DNA from: Pseudomonas sp. CC120222-01a
Lineage (GTDB): Bacteria; Pseudomonadota; Gammaproteobacteria; Pseudomonadales; Pseudomonadaceae
NCBI RefSeq assembly: GCF_003097235.1
Contig: NZ_QEQQ01000031.1
Coordinates: forward strand, 1 to 62,335
DNA length: 62,335 nucleotides
Reading direction: 5' to 3'
Position numbers and translations under genes: made by a program. Of the stretch, positions 34,985 to 42,943 are shown one piece after another. Every line of letters starts with the position of its first letter. Within the stretch, counting starts at the first letter, position 1. The notes beneath the pieces are model-generated. The model was not told the DNA's origin. It was given only the letters and a program-made list of their open reading frames with translations, and ran no database searches.

Positions 34985-35248
34985 ATGAGCACAGATGACA
35001 CCCAATTCACTGTCGGCCAAACCACCTTCTTCCAAGGCGAACACCAGACCCATCCCCTGTTCCGCATCGAGCCAGGCATTCCCTGCCGGGATGCCCGCGA
35101 GCAGGCCTCGGAGTTGATGGGCTATGTAAGAGAGCTGACCATCATCGGCCTGAGGGATGAAAAGCCCATGATGATCTGGGCCTCGCACTACCTGAGTGCG
35201 ATGGCCAAGGCACTGATGGATGATGCTGAGCTAGGCATGGCGCGATGA
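34985..35248 (+). CDS. DUF3077-family protein
   Basis: 87 residues. It matches the DUF3077 style: TTFFQGEHQTHPLFRIEPGI, a helix with ASELMGYVRELTIIGL, and WASHYLSAMAKALMDDAE. No membrane segment or signal peptide, so probably cytosolic. AGGAGAGG lies 5 bases before the ATG. Function unknown. Members often occur as small lineage-specific Pseudomonas genes beside DUF6124-type genes. Confidence 0.85.
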   Translation: MSTDDTQFTVGQTTFFQGEHQTHPLFRIEPGIPCRDAREQASELMGYVRELTIIGLRDEKPMMIWASHYLSAMAKALMDDAELGMAR

Positions 35249-35267
35249 AGCCATAGATCAGCGGCTG

Positions 35268-35305
35268 AAAAAAGGGCCGGTATGCAGTGCATGCCGGCCC
35301 TTTTT
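35268..35305. terminator. Bidirectional terminator between the DUF3077 gene and kdsA
   Basis: A long inverted repeat with AAAAAAGGGCCGG on the left and CCGGCCCTTTTT on the right, in a gap where two genes converge. The A and T tracts on both sides fit termination on both strands. Confidence 0.9.
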
Positions 35306-35323
35306 GCATTGCGCGGGGTTGAA

Positions 35324-36166
35324 TCAGGCAATAACCAGCGGCTGGAAGCCCTTGATCAGGTCATCCAGCGCCTTGATCTGCGCCAGGAACGGCTCCAGCT
35401 TGTCCAGCGGCAGTGCACTCGGCCCATCGCACTTGGCCTGGTCCGGGTTCGGGTGAGCCTCCAGGAACAACCCGGCCAGGCCAACCGCCATGCCAGCACG
35501 GGCCAGGTCGACCACCTGCTCGCGACGGCCACCGGAGGCGGCACCGGACGGATCACGGTTCTGCAGGGCGTGGGTCACGTCGAAGATGATCGGCAGGTTG
35601 TCGCAGGTGCGCTTCATCACGCCGAAACCGAGCATGTCCACGACCAGGTTGTCGTAGCCCATGCAGGTGCCACGGTCGCAAAGGATCAGCTGGTCGTTAC
35701 CGGCTTCCTTGAACTTGTGCACGATGTTCTGCATCTGCGACGGGCTGAGGAACTGCGGCTTCTTGATGTTGACCGGCTTGCCGGTCTTGGCCAGGGCCAC
35801 CACCAGGTCGGTCTGGCGGGCCAGGAACGCGGGAAGCTGCAGCACGTCGACCACTTCGGCCACCGGCGCGCACTGGTAGATCTCGTGTACGTCGGTGATG
35901 ATCGGTACGCCGAACTCGGCCTTGACCTTCTCGAAGATGCGCAGGCCTTCTTCCATGCCCGGGCCACGGTAGGAGTGGATCGAGGAGCGGTTGGCCTTGT
36001 CGAAGCTGGCCTTGAACACGTAAGGGATGCCCAGTTTCTCGGTAACCCGAACGTACTCGGAGCAGGCGGTCAGGGCCAGGTCCTCGGACTCGAGCACGTT
36101 GATGCCGCCGAAGAGGACGAACGGGGCGGTGTTGGAGCACTCGATGGTGGGGGTGATCTTGATCAT
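35324..36166 (-). CDS. kdsA: 3-deoxy-8-phosphooctulonate synthase
   Basis: 280 residues. It condenses phosphoenolpyruvate with arabinose-5-phosphate to Kdo-8-phosphate for LPS inner core synthesis. Clear family motifs: FVLFGGINVLES, KASFDKANRSSIHSYRGPG, TDVHEIYQCAPVAEVVDVLQLPAFLARQTDL, VNIKKPQFLSP and a C-terminal EAHPNPDQAKCDGP. In pseudomonads the usual kdsA sits between pyrG and eno; its position here suggests a second copy, perhaps tied to the LPS-type genes at 38226-40033. The rest of the genome is needed to confirm a paralogue. Confidence 0.95.
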   Translation of the reverse strand: MIKITPTIECSNTAPFVLFGGINVLESEDLALTACSEYVRVTEKLGIPYVFKASFDKANRSSIHSYRGPGMEEGLRIFEKVKAEFGVPIITDVHEIYQCAPVAEVVDVLQLPAFLARQTDLVVALAKTGKPVNIKKPQFLSPSQMQNIVHKFKEAGNDQLILCDRGTCMGYDNLVVDMLGFGVMKRTCDNLPIIFDVTHALQNRDPSGAASGGRREQVVDLARAGMAVGLAGLFLEAHPNPDQAKCDGPSALPLDKLEPFLAQIKALDDLIKGFQPLVIA

Positions 36167-36223
36167 GGTCTACCTTGCAAATCCCAGTCACTGGTTTCAG
36201 TGGCGATAGCCAATCTTACAGAC

Positions 36224-37225
36224 TCACACCTTCAACACCAACTTGCCGAAGTTCTCGCCGCTGAACAGCTTGAGCAGCGTCTCGGGGAACGTCTCCAGCC
36301 CGTCCACCACATCCTCCTTGCTCTTGACCTTGCCCGCGGCCAGCCAGCCGGCCATCTCCTGCGCGGCCTTGCCGTAGTCCTTGGCGTGGTCCATCACCAC
36401 GAAGCCTTCCATGCGCGCGCGGTTCACCAGCAGCGCCAGGTAGTTGGCCGGGCCTTTGACGGCTTCCTTGTTGTTGTACTGGCTGATGGCGCCGCAGATG
36501 ACGATGCGTGCCTTGAAGTTGATGCGGGTGAGCACGGCGTCGAGGATGTCGCCGCCGACGTTGTCGAAGTACACGTCGACGCCCTTGGGGCATTCGCGCT
36601 TCAGGCCGGCCAGCACGTCTTCGGCCTTGTAGTCGATCACGCCGTCGAAGCCCAGTTCGTCCTTGAGGTACTGGCACTTCTGCGCGCCACCGGCGATGCC
36701 GACCACATGGCAGCCCTTGAGCTTGGCGATCTGGCCGACGATGCTGCCCACCGCGCCAGCCGCGCCGGAGATGACCACGGTGTCGCCGGCCTTGGGCTGG
36801 CCAACTTCGAGCAGGGCGAAATAGGCGGTCATGCCGGTCATGCCCAGGGCCGAGAGGTAGCGGGGCAGTGGAGCGAGCCTGGGGTCGATCTTGTGCAGGC
36901 CCTGGGGCTCGCCAGTGAAGTAGTCCTGTACGCCGAGGGCGCCGCTGACATGGTCACCGGGCTTGTAGTCCGGGTGGTTGGAAGCGACCACTTCACCGAC
37001 GCCGAGGGCGCGCATGACCTGGCCGAGAGCGACGGGTGGGATATATGACTTGCCTTCGTTCATCCAGCCGCGCATGGCCGGGTCCAGCGACAGGTACAGG
37101 TTGCGCACCTGGATCTGCCCGGCGGCGGGGGCTTCGGCGGGTACCGTCTCGAAAGTGAAGTCGTCACGGCGCACGGCGCCGACCGGGCGTTTGGCAAGCA
37201 GGAAGCGGCGGTTGGTCTGGGTCAT
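36224..37225 (-). CDS. NADP-dependent oxidoreductase (MDR superfamily, CurA/prostaglandin-reductase-like)
   Basis: 333 residues from ATG 37225. Medium-chain reductase lacking the zinc ligands of alcohol dehydrogenases, of the leukotriene B4 12-hydroxydehydrogenase/CurA type that reduces enone double bonds with NADPH. Motifs: RNLYLSLDPAMRGWMNEGKS, the Rossmann loop ISGAAGAVGSIVGQIAKLKG, and VDVYFDNVGGDILDAVL. The open frame extends to 37375 but the family start is MTQTNRRFLLAKRP. It stands alone, divergent from the SDR gene. Confidence 0.93.
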   Translation of the reverse strand: MTQTNRRFLLAKRPVGAVRRDDFTFETVPAEAPAAGQIQVRNLYLSLDPAMRGWMNEGKSYIPPVALGQVMRALGVGEVVASNHPDYKPGDHVSGALGVQDYFTGEPQGLHKIDPRLAPLPRYLSALGMTGMTAYFALLEVGQPKAGDTVVISGAAGAVGSIVGQIAKLKGCHVVGIAGGAQKCQYLKDELGFDGVIDYKAEDVLAGLKRECPKGVDVYFDNVGGDILDAVLTRINFKARIVICGAISQYNNKEAVKGPANYLALLVNRARMEGFVVMDHAKDYGKAAQEMAGWLAAGKVKSKEDVVDGLETFPETLLKLFSGENFGKLVLKV

Positions 37226-37397
37226 GGCAGGTCCTTGTGGGCGATTAGGCACAGCAGTCAATTTAACTCGCTGATGCAGGTTGGTCCGCAAAATCACTGG
37301 TAAGCATGGTAGCCCAACCGCTGGCCTGATGATGCTGCCCAGCCGGGCGGTGGGCTGACTAGACTCTGTGCCCATCCATCACCCTCAGGAGCAGACG

Positions 37398-38159
37398 ATG
37401 AGCATGACCTTTTCCGGCCAGGTAGCCCTGGTCACTGGCGGTGCGACAGGTATCGGCCGGGCGACGGCACTGGCTTTCGCCCGCGAGGGCCTGAAGGTGG
37501 TAGTGGCCGATCTCGACGCGGCCGGTGGCGAAGCCACGGTCGCCTTGATTCGCAATGCAGGCGGTGAAGCGCTGTTCGTGGCCTGTGACGTGACCCAGGA
37601 CGCCCAAGTGCGCCAGTTGCATGAGCGCGCCATCGAGGCCTATGGCCGGCTGGACTACGCCTACAACAATGCTGGCATCGAGATCGAGCAGGGGCGCCTT
37701 GCCGAGGGCAGCGAGGCCGAATTCGACGCCATCATGGGCGTCAACGTCAAAGGCGTATGGCTGTGCATGAAATACCAGCTACCGTTGCTGCTGGCCCAGG
37801 GCGGCGGGGCGATCGTCAATACCGCTTCGGTAGCAGGCCTGGGCGCGGCACCGAAGATGAGCATCTACGCCGCCTCCAAGCATGCGGTGATTGGCCTGAC
37901 CAAATCGGCGGCCATCGAGTATGCCAAGAAGGGCATCCGGGTGAATGCCGTGTGCCCGGCGGTGATCGATACCGACATGTTCCGCCGCGCCTATGAGGCA
38001 GACCCACGCAAGGCCGAGTTTGCCGCGGCGATGCACCCGGTTGGGCGTATAGGCAAGGTGGAGGAAATTGCCAGTGCGGTGCTGTACCTGTGCAGTGACG
38101 GGGCGGCGTTTACCACCGGGCACAGTTTGACGGTGGATGGTGGGGCCACCGCGATTTGA
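37398..38159 (+). CDS. SDR-family oxidoreductase
   Basis: 253 residues, classical short-chain dehydrogenase: VALVTGGATGIGRATAL (nucleotide site), YNNAGIE, INTASV-type serine segment (IVNTASVAGLG), catalytic YAASKHAVIGL, and PAVIDTDMFRRA. The C-terminal TTGHSLTVDGGATAI is standard. AGGAG precedes ATG 37398. Cytosolic, NAD(P)-dependent. Substrate cannot be told; such glucose/3-oxoacyl reductase-like proteins are broadly distributed. Confidence 0.92.
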   Translation: MSMTFSGQVALVTGGATGIGRATALAFAREGLKVVVADLDAAGGEATVALIRNAGGEALFVACDVTQDAQVRQLHERAIEAYGRLDYAYNNAGIEIEQGRLAEGSEAEFDAIMGVNVKGVWLCMKYQLPLLLAQGGGAIVNTASVAGLGAAPKMSIYAASKHAVIGLTKSAAIEYAKKGIRVNAVCPAVIDTDMFRRAYEADPRKAEFAAAMHPVGRIGKVEEIASAVLYLCSDGAAFTTGHSLTVDGGATAI

Positions 38160-38258
38160 GCCGAGGTTGAAATACATCGCGGAACGTATTGACGCGGAAC
38201 GTTAAGTTGTGTAAAGGCGAAATGTTTGTCGGCTGTCTATACTTTTGCTTCTCAGAAT

Positions 38259-39098
38259 ATGGGGGCAACAGTGGAAGCAGAAAGTGGCAACAAGCCAGCC
38301 CGGCATCCTTCGATCATGGACTTCGCGGCCTGTCGGGGGATTGCCGAGGGGCCCGTGTTCATCGTCGCGTCGGGCGCCTCGGCAAAGGGCTTCCCCATGC
38401 AGCGCTTCGCCAATGTGCCGATGATCACGCTCAACGGCGCGATCTCGATGTTCTCGGAACAGGGCCCGCGCCCATATTTCTACGTGTGTACCGACACCGG
38501 GTTTGCGCACCAGCAGCCTGAGCTTTATGCCAAGGCAGTGCGCCTCAGCCGGCGCCTGGCGATCTGGCCAAGTGAAGTTGGAGCACTGCCGGTATCGACC
38601 AAGGCGCAGGTCTTCCCGCTGGCCAAGGCGGCGCGTTCGCGCCTGTTCGACGCGCTGTTCAATGCCGATCCGGACGTTGTGCGCAGCCGTGCCTTCTGGG
38701 GCAACCGCGCGCGCTCTGTGGGCTTCAGCAAAGACCTTTCGCAAGGCTTTTTCGATGCCCGCACGGTGGCGTATGCCGCGCTGCAAATTGCCTGTCACCT
38801 GGGCTTCAATCAGGTTTTCCTGGTGGGTGTGGACCTCGATCAGTCAGTGGGGCGCTTTTATGAAACGCCTGGCCAGGCGGCTTCGCGCTGCCACCTGGAC
38901 GAGGCCTATCAACGGCGTATTCTGCCTTCGTTAAAGCTGATGGCCGATCGAGTGGTCGACGAAGACTTTGCGGTCTACAACCTCTCCGCCACGTCGAAAA
39001 TCCCGGCTTCGGTCATCCCGAAAATTTCCGTCGAACAGGCTCAGGCGATCATTCTTGGCAACGCTGCGCAGGCTTCACTGTGCAGTCACCCCGCGTGA
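38259..39098 (+). CDS. Uncharacterised protein, possibly LPS-related glycosyltransferase-like (DUF115/sialyltransferase-like)
   Basis: About 279 residues from ATG 38259; a TTG at 38226 could add 11. N-terminal FIVASGASAKGFPMQRF and MITLNGAISMF, then YVCTDTGFA, resemble the start of DUF115/GT42-type proteins, where a G-x-G-x-S-like loop binds a nucleotide sugar. Later, FLVGVDLDQSVGRFYET continues this pattern. No signal peptide or membrane helix. It overlaps the putative glycosyltransferase gene at 39080, and with kdsA nearby an LPS-core role is plausible. Exact family not certain. Confidence 0.6.
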   Translation: MGATVEAESGNKPARHPSIMDFAACRGIAEGPVFIVASGASAKGFPMQRFANVPMITLNGAISMFSEQGPRPYFYVCTDTGFAHQQPELYAKAVRLSRRLAIWPSEVGALPVSTKAQVFPLAKAARSRLFDALFNADPDVVRSRAFWGNRARSVGFSKDLSQGFFDARTVAYAALQIACHLGFNQVFLVGVDLDQSVGRFYETPGQAASRCHLDEAYQRRILPSLKLMADRVVDEDFAVYNLSATSKIPASVIPKISVEQAQAIILGNAAQASLCSHPA

Positions 39099-40033
39099 CG
39101 GTTTACTTCCTCGGTTGGCAGGCCCGCTACGAGCAGATCATGATCGAACACCTGGCGCAGTCGCACGCGGTGCGGGTGTTCCTGTTGCCTGTTTACGCAC
39201 GCAGGGTCGTGCGCCTGGCGCGAGCGTTGGGTGGTGCATCGGCGTTGCTGAGGTGGCTGGGCAGGCGAGCGAGCGCCATAAACAAGGCCACTATCAACGA
39301 CCTGCTGGTGTGCAACGAGGGCCAGCTCAAGCGTGGGCGCCAGTTGCATCTGGTGCAGGGCTTTCCCGGCCAGAGAGTGCTGCTGGTGCGCGACCTGGTC
39401 GATTCCGCTTTTGTCGAGCGCATGCGGCCGCTGTTCGATCGTATCTACAGCTATGACCCCTTGCAGTGCGAGCGCCTGGGGATGCTCCACCTGGAACAGT
39501 TTTTCCCATTCGATCCCGACAACGTCAGGCCGCCGACAGCGGAACAGGGCGCTGCAGGTCAGCGGCCGTTGTGCTTCTTCCTGGGGCGTGACAAAGGCCG
39601 TGCCCATCGCTTGCAGGCCTTGGCGCAAGAGCTGGGCGAGCTGGGCTGCGAGCTTGATTTCCTGATCGTCAAGGACGCTACCAGCGAGGCCCCGAGCAGC
39701 TACCACGTCGATTCGGTGCTGCCCTATGAGGCCAACCTGGCCAGGGCCATGGCCTGTGATGTGTTGGTGGAAATCAATCAGCCAGGCCAGGCCGGCCTGA
39801 CCTTGCGGCCGCTGGAAGCTGCGTTCTTCGACAAGCAGCTGATCACCGATAACCGTCGGGTCAGGGACACGGCCTTCTACCATCCCGACCGCTTCTATGT
39901 ACTGGGGGATGAGCAGCGCGAGCTACAGGCGTTCCTGGCCAGCAAGGCGCCAGTGGTGGCGCCGGATGCCCTGCGCAAACATACCCCGACGGGGTTGCTG
40001 GAGCGTATGTTGGAGGACGCTGTTCGGGGTTGA
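39080..40033 (+). CDS. Putative GT-B glycosyltransferase-like protein, LPS-associated by context
   Basis: 317 residues, GTG start overlapping the upstream gene by 19 bases; a second GTG at 39095 is possible. It has a Rossmann-like N-terminus (VTVYFLGWQARYEQIMIEHL) and a C-terminal half with PLCFFLGRDKGRAHRLQAL, VLPYEANLARAMACDVLVEIN and LRPLEAAFFDKQLITDN. This is the layout of a nucleotide-sugar site with an EAAFF-like stretch, as in outer-core LPS transferases. No motif fixes donor or acceptor. Confidence 0.6.
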   Translation: MQSPRVTVYFLGWQARYEQIMIEHLAQSHAVRVFLLPVYARRVVRLARALGGASALLRWLGRRASAINKATINDLLVCNEGQLKRGRQLHLVQGFPGQRVLLVRDLVDSAFVERMRPLFDRIYSYDPLQCERLGMLHLEQFFPFDPDNVRPPTAEQGAAGQRPLCFFLGRDKGRAHRLQALAQELGELGCELDFLIVKDATSEAPSSYHVDSVLPYEANLARAMACDVLVEINQPGQAGLTLRPLEAAFFDKQLITDNRRVRDTAFYHPDRFYVLGDEQRELQAFLASKAPVVAPDALRKHTPTGLLERMLEDAVRG

Positions 40034-40039
40034 GCCGGC

Positions 40040-41200
40040 TCAATGGCTGCTGACTTGTTGCATGCTTTGCCTTGCGACCTTCAACGCCCCGGCAACGGCC
40101 ACGCACCCCACCAGCAAGACCCCGCCAAACCCTAGCAAGGCCATGCCCGAGCCCAGGCGGTCACTCAGTATCCCGGTCAGGATCACTGGCACGCTGAAGC
40201 CCAGGTAGGCCAGCAGGAAGAACCCCGCACTGGCACGTGTCTTCTCGGCCCCGGCCAGTTCATTGACTGCCGCCAGCCCGCCGAGATAGATGAACCCGTA
40301 GCAGGCGCTGCTGGCGGCCACGGCACCGGCAAGCACTGCCCAGAGGCGTCCGCTTTCGGCGCCCCAAGCCAGCAAGGCATAGCTACACGGCAGAATCATC
40401 ATGCCCAGCAGGGTGGCTGCGCGGCTCGACATACGCCTGGCCAGCGGCTGGAACAGCAGGCCGCAGCTGATCACGCAGAACGTCGAGAACCCCGACCAGG
40501 CGCTCAAGCCGTGCTGGCGCAGGATCCCGGGCAGCAGGGCGATGACCAGTCCGACGCAAGCCCAGGCCAGCAGAATGGCCAGGCCATACACCACGCTGCC
40601 ACGCGGGTAGCAGGGCAGGCGCAGCATGGCACTGCGCTGTGCCGGTCGCGGGTCGGGCAAACGCCACACCAGCAGTACCGCCACTGCGCCAAGCAGCAAC
40701 TGCAGGTGGAAGCTGCCGGGTGTCAGGCTCGGGCCGCGCAGCAGGAACAGGCTGGTCAGCGCCGCGCCCAGGCCGAAGCCCAGTGAGGTGCTGGCGGTCA
40801 CCCAGTTGGCGGCGCGGGCATTGCTGCTGGCGCCCATCAGTTCAGCCATGTAGGCGGTGGCCGTGGCGGATGCCAGGCCCGTGCCCAGGCCCAGGAAGAA
40901 GCGCGCCACGCCGAGGGTTTGCAGGCTCGGGGCGAACAGCATCAACAGGGTAGCGACCATCGACAGCATGAGCGCGGCGAGGATCAGCGGCCGCCGCCCG
41001 ACCCGGTCCGCCAGCCCGCCCAGCGCCAGCAGCACCGGCAGTACGCCCAGCACGTAACCAGAGAAGGCCACTGCGGTGGCGGCGGCGCCCTGGCCGGAGA
41101 GGTCGGCATAGGTGATGTACAGCGGGGCCTGCAGGTTGACCGCCAGAGTGATCAGGCACAGGGCGAAGGCCAGCAGGGCGGGGGAGTGGTGCGAGGGCAT
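40040..41200 (-). CDS. MFS transporter
   Basis: 386 residues with twelve predicted membrane helices, major facilitator superfamily. The loop 2-3 motif GGLADRVGRRPLILAA and helix-4 region GLGTGLASATATAYMAEL are visible. Start at 41200 (MPSHHSPALLAFALCL); a longer frame reaches into the REP repeat at 41231-41330, which is non-coding. It ends next to the convergent glycosyltransferase-like gene. Probably a drug or metabolite efflux carrier; substrate unknown. Confidence 0.9.
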   Translation of the reverse strand: MPSHHSPALLAFALCLITLAVNLQAPLYITYADLSGQGAAATAVAFSGYVLGVLPVLLALGGLADRVGRRPLILAALMLSMVATLLMLFAPSLQTLGVARFFLGLGTGLASATATAYMAELMGASSNARAANWVTASTSLGFGLGAALTSLFLLRGPSLTPGSFHLQLLLGAVAVLLVWRLPDPRPAQRSAMLRLPCYPRGSVVYGLAILLAWACVGLVIALLPGILRQHGLSAWSGFSTFCVISCGLLFQPLARRMSSRAATLLGMMILPCSYALLAWGAESGRLWAVLAGAVAASSACYGFIYLGGLAAVNELAGAEKTRASAGFFLLAYLGFSVPVILTGILSDRLGSGMALLGFGGVLLVGCVAVAGALKVARQSMQQVSSH

Positions 41201-41230
41201 GGGAACGGTCCTGGTTCTTGGGTTGGCTAT

Positions 41231-41330
41231 ACCGGCCCTTTCGCGGGCACGCCCGCTCCCACAGGGTACCCACAATGCTCACGGCCTGTGCTGTACCTGT
41301 GGGAGCGGGCGTGCCCGCGAAAGGGCCGGT
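41231..41330. repeat. REP pair (inverted repeat) between the MFS gene and the MocR-type gene
   Basis: Two arms of about 38 bases (41231-41270 and 41293-41330), nearly perfect reverse complements with the cores CGCGGGCACGCCCGCTCCC and GGGAGCGGGCGTGCCCGCG. This is a bipartite palindromic REP/BIME-type element of the Pseudomonas kind. Confidence 0.85.
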
Positions 41331-41428
41331 GCAGGAAACTTTGCCCTGCACCCCCAACACCCAACAAGGCACACCCAAGCCCCATTTGTGCTTAACTGTT
41401 CGCTAAAAATAAGCAAACACCCACCGCC

Positions 41429-42826
41429 ATGCACTTCACCCTCGACCGCCAAAGCCCCACCCCGCTGGTGCAGCAACTCACCGACCACCTGCAAGCCTGG
41501 ATCGAACAGCAGCGCCTGCGCCCAGGTGCCCGTCTGCCGTCTATCCGTACCCTGGCCCACAATCAGTCGGTCAGTGCCTCCTGCGTGATCGAAGCCTACG
41601 ACCGCCTGGTCGCCAGTGGCTGGCTGGAAGCGCGCCACGGCACCGGCTTCTTCGTTGCCGAGCGCAAAGCCATCCTCGAAGCCGACAATCCGCCGGTGTG
41701 GGGCGAGGCGGGCGATGGCCGCTGGCGCCAGTTCCGCGAAGGCCATGACGAACTGCTCAAGCTCGGCTGCGGTTGGCTGCCCAATAGCTGGCGCGCAGAC
41801 GTCGAACTGGCCCAGGCGATCCGCCAGGTCAGCCGCGGCAATCCCCAGGACCTGTTCGACTATTGCCCGCCGCTGGGCCTGGCCAGCCTGCGCCAGCACT
41901 TGCACAAGCGCCTGGCGCGGCTGGAGATCGCTGCCGGGCCCGAACGCATCCTCACTACCCAGGGTGCCAGCCATGGCCTCGACCTGCTGGTGCGTACCTT
42001 GTTGCGCCCGGGCGACACCGTGCTGGTGGAAAACCCTGGCTACTACAACCTGTACAACCTGCTCCGCCAGCATCAGGTACACATGCTGCCGGTGCCGCGC
42101 ACGGCGGCCGGCCCGGACCTGGCGGTGCTCGAACGCCTGCTGGCCGAGCACCGCCCACGCTGCCTGTTCACCAACAGCCTGTACCAGAACCCCACCGGCA
42201 CCAGCCTCACCCCCAAGGTTGCCTATCGCCTGCTGGAGCTGGCCCGTGAGCATGACCTGCGCATCATCGAGGACGATATCTACGCCGACTTCCAGGAAGG
42301 CCCGGCCACCCGCCTGGCGACCCTCGACAGCGAGCAACGGGTGATCTACCTGGCCAGTTTCTCCAAGACCCTGAGCAGTTCGCTGCGCGTCGGCTACCTG
42401 GTGGCCGATGCACCCTTGGTGGCGCGCCTGGCCGAGCTGAAGATGGTCAGCGGCATCGGCACTTCGCGCTTCGCCGAACAGGTGGTCGGGCAGATGCTGG
42501 CCAACGGTAGCTACCGCAAGTGCGTCCAGCGCCTGCGGGTGCGGCTGGGGCAGCACATGGCCAAATTGCTCGGGCAACTGGAACAGTACGGCTGGCAAGT
42601 GTTCTGCGAGCCGTATGGCGGCATGTTCGTCTGGGCGCGGGTGCCGGGGCATGATTTCGCCAGCCTCGAACGCCTGGCGCTGGAGCATGCGGTATTGCTT
42701 ACTCCGGGCAGCGCCTTCGACTACCAGGGCGCAGCCAGCGACTGGCTGCGCATCAATGTCGCCTACGGGCAGGACGCCCGTGCCCAGGGCTTCCTTCAGC
42801 ACGCAGGGCGACCTTCAGCTAGCTGA
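41429..42826 (+). CDS. MocR/GntR-type regulator with an aminotransferase domain
   Basis: 465 residues. An N-terminal winged-helix GntR domain (LVQQLTDHLQAWIEQQRL, LRPGARLPSIRTLAHNQSVS, residues about 10-75) is fused to a fold-I PLP aminotransferase-like domain (about 110-460), with NPGYYNLYNLL, DDIYADFQEGPA and the PLP lysine in SFSKTLSSSLRVGYL. Such proteins are transcription factors that sense PLP or an amino-compound. The MFS gene lies divergently across the REP repeat and may be a target, but no operator was seen. Confidence 0.93.
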   Translation: MHFTLDRQSPTPLVQQLTDHLQAWIEQQRLRPGARLPSIRTLAHNQSVSASCVIEAYDRLVASGWLEARHGTGFFVAERKAILEADNPPVWGEAGDGRWRQFREGHDELLKLGCGWLPNSWRADVELAQAIRQVSRGNPQDLFDYCPPLGLASLRQHLHKRLARLEIAAGPERILTTQGASHGLDLLVRTLLRPGDTVLVENPGYYNLYNLLRQHQVHMLPVPRTAAGPDLAVLERLLAEHRPRCLFTNSLYQNPTGTSLTPKVAYRLLELAREHDLRIIEDDIYADFQEGPATRLATLDSEQRVIYLASFSKTLSSSLRVGYLVADAPLVARLAELKMVSGIGTSRFAEQVVGQMLANGSYRKCVQRLRVRLGQHMAKLLGQLEQYGWQVFCEPYGGMFVWARVPGHDFASLERLALEHAVLLTPGSAFDYQGAASDWLRINVAYGQDARAQGFLQHAGRPSAS

Positions 42827-42943
42827 TCGCGACACGCTCATAGCCATTTGACACCATTTTGGCGCCAACCTCTTGTTACCAGGGTAATAACGTTGCCACG
42901 CTTGGCCCTCGGCAAAACCTTGCACGGTGAAGGGGATTCGGCG

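Noticed and set aside
35282..37048. A 588-codon open frame on the plus strand
   Set aside because: Lies opposite kdsA and the MDR oxidoreductase, both well supported; the composition is low in motifs and rich in Val, His and Gln, as in antisense frames.
38226..38258. TTG at 38226 as start of the LPS-related gene
   Set aside because: No ribosome site of note; the ATG at 38259 fits equally and is the more usual start codon, although the choice is not firm.
41279..42802. A 507-codon open frame on the minus strand
   Set aside because: It is antisense to the MocR-type regulator, which has clear domains; high GC makes long false frames.
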